Assembly: GCA_046723645.1 (NCBI GenBank) | Contig: JBKOUY010000121.1 | Coordinates: 1 to 10,943, forward strand | Length of the DNA: 10,943 bases | Direction of reading: 5' to 3' | Source of the DNA: DASQUK01 sp046723645 | Lineage (GTDB): Bacteria; Actinomycetota; Acidimicrobiia; Acidimicrobiales; VFJN01 | Shown: positions 6,152 through 10,943 of the stretch, piece after piece | Position numbering within the stretch: the stretch's first letter is position 1 | How the letters are laid out: each line of letters opens with the position of its first letter | The notes under the pieces: model-generated | The model's database searches: none | Told to the model about the DNA's origin: nothing | The model's input: the letters and a program-made list of their open reading frames with translations, nothing else | Position numbers and translations under genes: made by a program

Positions 6152-7016
6152 GGAAGCGGCCTTGCTGATCATGCTCCGTGAGGGCTTCGAAGCGGCCCTC
6201 GTCGTGGCCATCGTCTTCGCATACCTGCGTCGCGTCGGTCGCCTCGATCTGGCCCGATCGGTCTGGGAGGGCGTGGCGCTGGCCGCGGCGGGGGCGTTTG
6301 CCATCGGCATCGTCGTCCGCCTCACCATCGGGTCGCTGGAGGGCGAAGCCAGGCTCCGCGCATTCGCCGCCATCTCCGCCGTGGCGGCGGTGGTGCTGAC
6401 GTGGATGGTCTTCTGGATGCGCCGCCAGAGCCGGCTCATCAAGGGGGACCTCGAGCACCGAGTCGACGCCGCCATCCGGTCGGACAACACCCGCCGCGCC
6501 ATCGTCGCCGTGGCGCTGGTGGCAGTGTTGCGCGAGGGCATCGAGGCAGCGCTGTTCCTGATCGCCGCCGGCACCGAGGAGTCGGGTGGCCCGGTCATCG
6601 TCGGCGCGCTCGTCGGGCTGGCGCTCGCGTCGCTGCTCGCCTACGTCGTCTACTGGGGCGGCCGGTCGATGCCGATGAAGGCGTTCTTCACCGTCACCGG
6701 CCTCGTGCTGATCGTCTTCGCCGCCGGGCTGGTGGCCAAGACCGTGCTCTTCCTCCAGACCTCGGGCGACCTGGGGTCGCTCAACCTCAACGGGGTCTAC
6801 GACCTCACCGCCTACCGGTGGCTCACCCAGCAGACCGAGGAAGGCAAGTTCCTGGCCGCCATGTTCGGCTGGGATCCCCGCCCCTCCATCGAGCAGCTGA
6901 TGGCGTGGATGGCGTTCGCGGTGCCCGTGACATGGCTGTTCCTACGCCGCAGCCCGGTCCGGCGGCCGTCGCCGGCCGGGGCCGTCAAGGCCCCGGCCGC
7001 CTTGAACGCCCCCTGA
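6150..7016 (+). CDS. FTR1-family iron permease (EfeU-like)
   Basis: This is a polytopic membrane protein predicted to import iron; FTR1/EfeU proteins use two REXXE motifs in membrane helices for iron passage. Both are present in the 288-residue product: REGFE at residues 10-14 and REGIE at 128-132, about 118 residues apart as in the family, with about seven hydrophobic helices overall. The C-terminal half has the family-like GMFGW-type stretch (AAMFGWDPRPSIEQL) before the last helix and a short basic tail. No EfeO, EfeB or multicopper oxidase partner is seen in the window, so it would stand alone or work with partners elsewhere. No Shine-Dalgarno precedes ATG 6150, and a TANNNT element sits just upstream, so near-leaderless expression under an iron box is likely. 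Family call is firm; substrate is by family. Confidence 0.92.
   Translation: MEAALLIMLREGFEAALVVAIVFAYLRRVGRLDLARSVWEGVALAAAGAFAIGIVVRLTIGSLEGEARLRAFAAISAVAAVVLTWMVFWMRRQSRLIKGDLEHRVDAAIRSDNTRRAIVAVALVAVLREGIEAALFLIAAGTEESGGPVIVGALVGLALASLLAYVVYWGGRSMPMKAFFTVTGLVLIVFAAGLVAKTVLFLQTSGDLGSLNLNGVYDLTAYRWLTQQTEEGKFLAAMFGWDPRPSIEQLMAWMAFAVPVTWLFLRRSPVRRPSPAGAVKAPAALNAP
6973..6999 (+). terminator. Strong hairpin inside the 3' end of the FTR1 gene
   Basis: A perfect 11-bp, all-G/C stem (6973-6983 with 6989-6999) closes a 5-nt GTCAA loop and lies within the last codons of the permease gene, 14 nt before its stop codon. No T-run follows. It could end or attenuate the permease transcript before the next gene. 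It also encodes an Ala/Pro-rich tail, so it may be only a by-product of composition. Confidence 0.35.
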
Positions 7017-7044
7017 CCGGCCGGCCATCGACAAGACTGGTCCA

Positions 7045-8016
7045 GTGCTGGGCACCGCCCCCGACCCTCCCCTTCCGGCGGGCCCACCGGCGCCGTGGCG
7101 CCGCCGGTGGGTCCGGCTGCCGACGGCGGTGGGGGTGGTCCTGGCCCTCGTGTGCCTCGGGTTCGTGGCCGCCACCTTGGCGTCGGAGTGGGCCGAGGTC
7201 CAGGACCGGATCGCCGACGCCGCCCCCGGCTGGCTGGTGCTGGCGGTGCTGTTGGCCGCAGGTGCCATGACCTGGATCGCCTGGTGCTGGGAGGACGCGC
7301 TCGGACTGCTCGGGCACCGCCCCGGCCGGCGCCGGGTCATCGCGTGGTACTACTCGGGCGAGATCGGCAAGTACGTGCCGGGCGGCGTATGGCCGGTCGT
7401 CGGGCGGGGGGAAATGGCCCGCCGGGGCGGCGTGCCCGCCAGCCGGGCGTACCCCAGCGTTGCGCTGTCGCTCGCCACGCTCTATCTGGCCGGGCTCACC
7501 GTCGCCGCCGTGCTGGTGCCGCTCGACCTCGCCCAGCAGGCGGAGTCGCCGGCGGCGCTGGCGTTGCTGCTACTCCTGCCGCTCGGCCTGGCGGCGCTGC
7601 ATCCCGCCGTCCTCGGCCGGGCGCGCCGGCTCGTGGTCCGGCTCACCGGCCGGGGCGGTGACGTGCCCCTGCCGGAGTGGCGGGCCACCGCCAGCGTGGT
7701 AGTCCGCTACCTTCCGGCGTGGTTGTTCATCTGGGGGGCGACGTGGTGCGTGGCGCGGGCGCTGGTCCCCGATCCGCCGATCCTGCGAATCGGCATCGCC
7801 ACCACGCTGTCATGGGCGGCCGGGTTCGCCGCCGTTCCCGTGCCCGCGGGGGCAGGTATCCGCGAGGCGGTGTTCGTCGCCTCGGCCGGGATGGCCGGCG
7901 GCGTAGCAGCCACCGTGGCGGTCGCCTCCCGGCTCGCGTTCGTGCTGGTGGACGCGGCCGGCCTGGTGCTCACCGCCCGCTGGCACCGCCCTTCGCCACG
8001 TTCCGAAGTGAGCTGA
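7045..8016 (+). CDS. Flippase-like / LPG-synthase transmembrane-domain membrane protein (UPF0104 type)
   Basis: The 323-residue product is a polytopic membrane protein with about eight hydrophobic helices, the first at about 26-45 and the second at about 62-82. It carries the family hallmark around residues 102-123 (YYSGEIGKYVPGGVWPVVGRGEM), and the later PVPAGAGIREAVFVASAG stretch is also typical. This corresponds to the membrane half of lysylphosphatidylglycerol synthase (MprF) and to the UPF0104 family; the cytosolic aminoacyl-transferase half is absent, so it is not a complete MprF. Movement of a lipid or lipid-linked sugar across the membrane is a family-level guess, and the substrate is unknown. 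Start GTG 7045 is 28 nt after the permease stop, with no visible Shine-Dalgarno; AAGACT at 7033-7038 is at the right distance for a leaderless -10 but is a poor match. Confidence 0.8.
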   Translation: MLGTAPDPPLPAGPPAPWRRRWVRLPTAVGVVLALVCLGFVAATLASEWAEVQDRIADAAPGWLVLAVLLAAGAMTWIAWCWEDALGLLGHRPGRRRVIAWYYSGEIGKYVPGGVWPVVGRGEMARRGGVPASRAYPSVALSLATLYLAGLTVAAVLVPLDLAQQAESPAALALLLLLPLGLAALHPAVLGRARRLVVRLTGRGGDVPLPEWRATASVVVRYLPAWLFIWGATWCVARALVPDPPILRIGIATTLSWAAGFAAVPVPAGAGIREAVFVASAGMAGGVAATVAVASRLAFVLVDAAGLVLTARWHRPSPRSEVS

Positions 8017-8056
8017 CCGCTTCGAGCGCGGTTCGGGCCAGGAAGGGGTGTCCCGC

Positions 8057-8062
8057 TACCCT
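8057..8062 (+). promoter_or_regulatory. -10-like element for the radical SAM module
   Basis: TACCCT fits the TANNNT -10 pattern and would place the transcription start near 8069, only about 3 nt before ATG 8072, giving a nearly leaderless mRNA. No good -35 is seen. It lies 41 nt after the stop of the preceding gene. Confidence 0.4.
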
Positions 8063-8071
8063 TGGACAAAC

Positions 8072-10042
8072 ATGGGTTATGTCTGGACGCGCCTCGAGCC
8101 GCATCTCGCCGATGTGGAGAAGCCGGCCCGCTACATCGGGCTGGAGCTCGGTGCGCAGCGTCCGGAGCACGGCCCGGGCACCGTGTCGTGGCTCCTCACC
8201 TACCCGGACACCTACGAGATCGGGCTGCCAAACCAGGGGCTCCAAATCCTGTACGAGATCCTGAACGAGCGCGACGACGCCGTGGCCGAGCGGGCGTACG
8301 CACCGTGGGGTGACCTCGAAGGGATCATGCGCCGCGAGCGGATCCCCCTGTTCTCGGTGGACACGCACCGTGCGGCCGCCGACTTCGACGTGCTGGCGTT
8401 CAATCTGTCGGCCGAGCTCACCTACACCAACTTGCTCAACTGCGTCGATCTGGCCGGGGTTCCCGTGCGGGCCGCCGAGCGGCGGCCGGAGCACCCGTTG
8501 GTCGCAGCCGGCGGCCACTGCACCTACAACCCCGAGCCGCTGGCGGACTTCCTCGACTTCGTGGTGGTCGGGGATGGCGAGGAGGTCGTCTCCGAGGTCA
8601 CCGCGGTGCTGACGGCCTGGAAGACGTCGGGCCGCACCGCCGGCAGTCGCGCCGCGGTCCTACGTGAGCTGACCCGGATCGACGGCGTCTACGTCCCGTC
8701 GATGTACGAGGTCGACTACGACGGTCCGGCCATCCGCGCCGTCCGGCCGCGCTACCCCGACGTGCCCGAGCGTGTCGAGAAACGCACCATCGCCGACCTC
8801 GCAGCGTGGCCCTACCCCCGCCGGCAGCTCGTGCCGCTCACCGAGGTGGTGCACGACCGGCTCAACGTGGAGGTGTTCCGCGGCTGCACGCGTGGCTGCC
8901 GCTTCTGCCAGGCGGGCATGATCACCCGCCCGGTGCGGGAGCGGCCGGCCGACCAGGTGCGCACGATGGTGTCCGAGGGCCTGCGCCGCACCGGCTACGA
9001 CGAGGTCGCCCTGACCAGCCTGTCCACGGCCGACTTCTCGGGCATCGAGTCGGTGGTGCAGGGCATCGTCGACGACCCGTCGAAGTGTGGCCAGGTGTCC
9101 GTCAGCCTCCCAAGCCTTCGGGTCGACGCGTTCACGGTCGGCATCGCCGCGCAGATCCAGAAGGCCCGGCGGACCGGTCTGACCTTCGCGCCCGAGGCCG
9201 GGACCTGGCGCATGCGCCAGATCATCAACAAGCTCATCCGCGAGGAAGACCTGTACGGCGCGGTCACGAGCGCCTTCAGCCAGGGCTGGCGCCGGGTCAA
9301 GCTCTACTTCCTGACCGGCCTGCCCTCGGAGACCGACGAGGACACGCTGGGCATCCACGAGCTGGCCCGGAACTGCGTGGAGATCGGCCGCACCTACACG
9401 AAGGGCGCCTCCGTCAAGGCATCGGTGGGTGGCTTCGTGCCCAAGCCGTTCACGCCCTTCCAGTGGTTCGGGCAGAACACGGTCGACGAGCTATACCGCA
9501 AGATCGGGCTGCTACGCGACGCCACGAGGCGGAGCAAGGGATTGCAGCTCACCTGGCACGACCCCAAGGCCACCCTGGTGGAGGGACTGGCCTCGCGCGG
9601 CGACCGGCGACTGGGCCCAGTGATCGAGCAGGTGTGGCGGCGGGGCGGGACCTTCCAGGAGTGGAGCGAGCACTTCCGCTTCGACCTGTGGCTGGAGGCG
9701 ATGGCCGACCACGGCCTCGACCTCGAGTGGTACGTCTACCGGCACCGCACCGAGGCCGAGGTGCTGCCGTGGGACCACATCTCGGCGGGGCTGCACAAGG
9801 ATTTCCTGTGGCAGGACTGGCAGGACGCGCTCGCCGAGGTCGGACTGCCCGACTGCCGCTGGACGCCCTGCTACGACTGCGGCGCCTGCACGGGCTACGG
9901 CATCGAGCACGTCGTGGCGTCGGCCGTGGCACCCGCCGGCGGCAGCCAGGGGACCGGGCAGGACCTGTCGACGGGGCATTTCCCGAACGCCTCCGTCCCG
10001 GTCGAGCTCCGCTCCCGCAGGCTGGTGGGGGCTTCATCGTGA
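8072..10042 (+). CDS. TIGR03960-family radical SAM protein
   Basis: This is a 656-residue radical SAM enzyme of uncharacterised function. The N-terminal region (about 1-200) has the family form, with VEKPARYIGLELG, PDTYEIGLPNQGLQILYEILN and VVGDGEEVV, and is often annotated as B12-binding-like; I see no DxHxxG cobalamin-ligand motif. The radical SAM core has the 4Fe-4S motif C272-x3-C276-x2-C279 in FRGCTRGCRFCQAG, then SLPSLRVDAF and FAPEAGTWRMRQIINK. A C-terminal cluster C600-x2-C603-x2-C606 (PCYDCGAC) may bind metal. ATG 8072 is preferred over GTG 8048 because family proteins begin close to the VWTRLEPHL block and a -10 element lies just upstream. The DUF2344 partner overlaps its stop by 4 bp, so the two are surely co-translated. 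The substrate is unknown. Confidence 0.92.
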   Translation: MGYVWTRLEPHLADVEKPARYIGLELGAQRPEHGPGTVSWLLTYPDTYEIGLPNQGLQILYEILNERDDAVAERAYAPWGDLEGIMRRERIPLFSVDTHRAAADFDVLAFNLSAELTYTNLLNCVDLAGVPVRAAERRPEHPLVAAGGHCTYNPEPLADFLDFVVVGDGEEVVSEVTAVLTAWKTSGRTAGSRAAVLRELTRIDGVYVPSMYEVDYDGPAIRAVRPRYPDVPERVEKRTIADLAAWPYPRRQLVPLTEVVHDRLNVEVFRGCTRGCRFCQAGMITRPVRERPADQVRTMVSEGLRRTGYDEVALTSLSTADFSGIESVVQGIVDDPSKCGQVSVSLPSLRVDAFTVGIAAQIQKARRTGLTFAPEAGTWRMRQIINKLIREEDLYGAVTSAFSQGWRRVKLYFLTGLPSETDEDTLGIHELARNCVEIGRTYTKGASVKASVGGFVPKPFTPFQWFGQNTVDELYRKIGLLRDATRRSKGLQLTWHDPKATLVEGLASRGDRRLGPVIEQVWRRGGTFQEWSEHFRFDLWLEAMADHGLDLEWYVYRHRTEAEVLPWDHISAGLHKDFLWQDWQDALAEVGLPDCRWTPCYDCGACTGYGIEHVVASAVAPAGGSQGTGQDLSTGHFPNASVPVELRSRRLVGASS

Positions 10043-10749
10043 GCCACATCCGCGTGCGGTTCTCGAAGCAGGGGAAGATCAGGTTCACGAGCCATCGTGA
10101 TGTGGCTCGCATCTGGGAGCGCGCGCTGCGCCGGGCTGAGCTCCCCATCGCGTACACCGAGGGCTATTCCCCCCGACCGAAGCTGAGCTTCGGGCTCGCC
10201 CTGTCCACGGGGTACGAGTCGCACGGCGAATACCTCGACATCGCCCTGCGTGACGCATCGGGCGACGTCGAGCTCAACGGGTTGCCCCGACGGCTCGCTC
10301 CGGCGTTGCCCGAGGGGATCGAGGTGCAGGCGGTCGTGGCCCTGCCGGCGGGAGCCGAATCCCTCCAACAGGCCGTCACCAGCTGCACGTGGCACATCGA
10401 CGTGGGAGCGGCCCTGCCGGCCGCCGTCGCGCACGCGATGGCGGCCGCCCTGGCCGCTCCCGAGTTGGTCGTGACCCGGCAGCGGAAGGGGCGCAGCGTC
10501 ACCGACGACGTGCGCCCCGCCATCCTCAGTGCCGAGGTGCTCGGCGGGACGACGGTCGAGGCCGACCTGGCCACGCAGCCCCGAGGGCTGCGTCCGGCCG
10601 AGTTCATGGCCGCAGTCGATCCCACCTGGCGCGCCACCCGGGTCACTCGTATCAGTCAATGGACGCAGGTCGGCGGCGCCCGGCGCGAGGTCATCGACCT
10701 CCCGCGGGCAGCGACGCCGCCTCCGCACGCCGAGGTGCGTGCGTCATGA
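10039..10749 (+). CDS. TIGR03936 / DUF2344 radical SAM-associated protein
   Basis: This 236-residue protein accompanies TIGR03960 radical SAM enzymes in many bacteria and is sometimes fused to them; no biochemical function is established to my knowledge. The conserved N-terminal half is clear: VRFSKQGKIRFTSHRD, the WERALRRAELPIAYTEGY stretch, SPRPKLSFG, LALSTGYESHGEYLDI. The C-terminal part is more variable and ends in an Ala/Pro-rich tail. Start GTG 10039 lies in a GTGA overlap with the radical SAM stop, with a G-rich stretch (10024-10031) about 7 nt upstream that can act as ribosome binding site. The frame is open further upstream only as an antiphase reading of the radical SAM gene. The linked job, possibly RNA- or ribosome-related given the next gene, is inference. 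Confidence 0.9.
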   Translation: MSHIRVRFSKQGKIRFTSHRDVARIWERALRRAELPIAYTEGYSPRPKLSFGLALSTGYESHGEYLDIALRDASGDVELNGLPRRLAPALPEGIEVQAVVALPAGAESLQQAVTSCTWHIDVGAALPAAVAHAMAAALAAPELVVTRQRKGRSVTDDVRPAILSAEVLGGTTVEADLATQPRGLRPAEFMAAVDPTWRATRVTRISQWTQVGGARREVIDLPRAATPPPHAEVRAS

Positions 10750-10764
10750 GAAGGGACCTATCCC

Positions 10765-10943
10765 ATGTCCGAGAGAACTGTGCCCGGCGGCACGGAGGCG
10801 CCAGAACCGGCACCTGAGGCGCCGAAGACGCCCGCCGCGGCCCCCGACGCCGCGGGCTCCACCGCCTCGCCGGCGCCGACGCCGTCGGCGGCCGCGCCGG
10901 CAAGCGGCTCGGGCGACGGCAACGGCGCCGGTCAGGGCGCCGC
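10765..10943 (+). CDS. N-terminus of a probable Rne/Rng-family ribonuclease, cut by window end
   Basis: ATG 10765 opens a frame that runs off the window after 59 codons without a stop. The visible part is low-complexity and rich in Ala, Pro and Gly (MSERTVPGGTEAPEPAPEAP and onward), with no catalytic domain yet. AAGGGA at 10751-10756, 8 nt upstream, is a plausible ribosome binding site. The RNase E/G call rests on context: in many actinobacteria the TIGR03960-TIGR03936 pair is followed by an RNase E/G gene and then rplU-rpmA, and actinobacterial RNase E often carries a disordered Ala/Pro-rich N-terminal extension. The S1 and catalytic domains would lie beyond 10943. Any other protein with a disordered N-terminus would look the same here. 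Confidence 0.5.
   Translation, partial: MSERTVPGGTEAPEPAPEAPKTPAAAPDAAGSTASPAPTPSAAAPASGSGDGNGAGQGA

Noticed and set aside
4766..6598. 610-codon open frame on the - strand opposite rodA and the FTR1 gene
   Set aside because: It is composition-driven antisense frame across two recognised membrane-protein genes; its His/Gln/Glu/Arg-rich translation resembles no family.
8048..8071. GTG 8048 as start of the radical SAM protein
   Set aside because: The AGGAAGG upstream is only about 1 nt from the GTG, the added 8 residues are not family-like, and a -10-like element at 8057-8062 lies within that stretch.
10746..10817. 23-codon ORF beginning in an ATGA overlap with the DUF2344 stop
   Set aside because: It is out of frame with and mostly inside the next gene, whose own ATG 10765 has a suitable ribosome binding site. 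Unlike the mrdA-rodA mini-ORF, its end does not meet a start codon.
1..10943. CRISPR array, transposon, tRNA or rRNA
   Set aside because: No regularly spaced repeats, transposase motifs, terminal inverted repeats, or tRNA/rRNA signatures were found by reading both strands.

Overview
The window is GC-rich, and every supported gene is on the + strand with little space between genes. The best guess for the source is a rod-forming actinobacterium, possibly Acidimicrobiia-like. The reasons are the mreB-mreC-mreD-mrdA-rodA order, the actinobacterial character of MreB and PBP2, starts that look leaderless, and a TIGR03960/TIGR03936 pair running into what is probably an RNase E/G gene. This placement is inferred from gene content and composition; no rRNA or other marker gene is present.

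Layout. Positions 109-6085 hold the cell-elongation (Rod complex) cluster: mreB, mreC, mreD, a 235-bp non-coding spacer rich in TTCG-centred palindromes, mrdA (PBP2), a 26-codon mini-ORF joined to both neighbours by TGATG overlaps, and rodA. A strong hairpin at 6097-6123 closes the cluster. Next come a single-gene FTR1-type iron permease (6150-7016), with a DtxR/IdeR-like iron box overlapping its promoter and start, and a polytopic membrane protein of the flippase-like/LPG-synthase-TM family (7045-8016). From 8072 a second module starts, probably from its own promoter: a TIGR03960 radical SAM protein (8072-10042), a TIGR03936/DUF2344 partner overlapping it by 4 bp (10039-10749), and the Ala/Pro-rich beginning of a further gene cut by the window end (10765 onward), probably an RNase E/G.

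How the genes work together. MreB filaments, MreC/MreD and the SEDS glycosyltransferase RodA with its transpeptidase PBP2 make up the lateral-wall synthesis machine, and all parts are present with intact catalytic motifs. The iron permease and the flippase-like protein separate this cluster from the RNA/ribosome-side module and have no evident functional tie to it. I see no CRISPR, transposon, tRNA, rRNA or phage feature.

Nothing here is clearly an undescribed system. The points most worth checking are: the mini-ORF between mrdA and rodA, which looks like a decayed duplicate of the rodA start; the iron box on the FTR1 gene; the palindromic spacer before mrdA; and the functionally uncharacterised radical SAM/DUF2344 pair.
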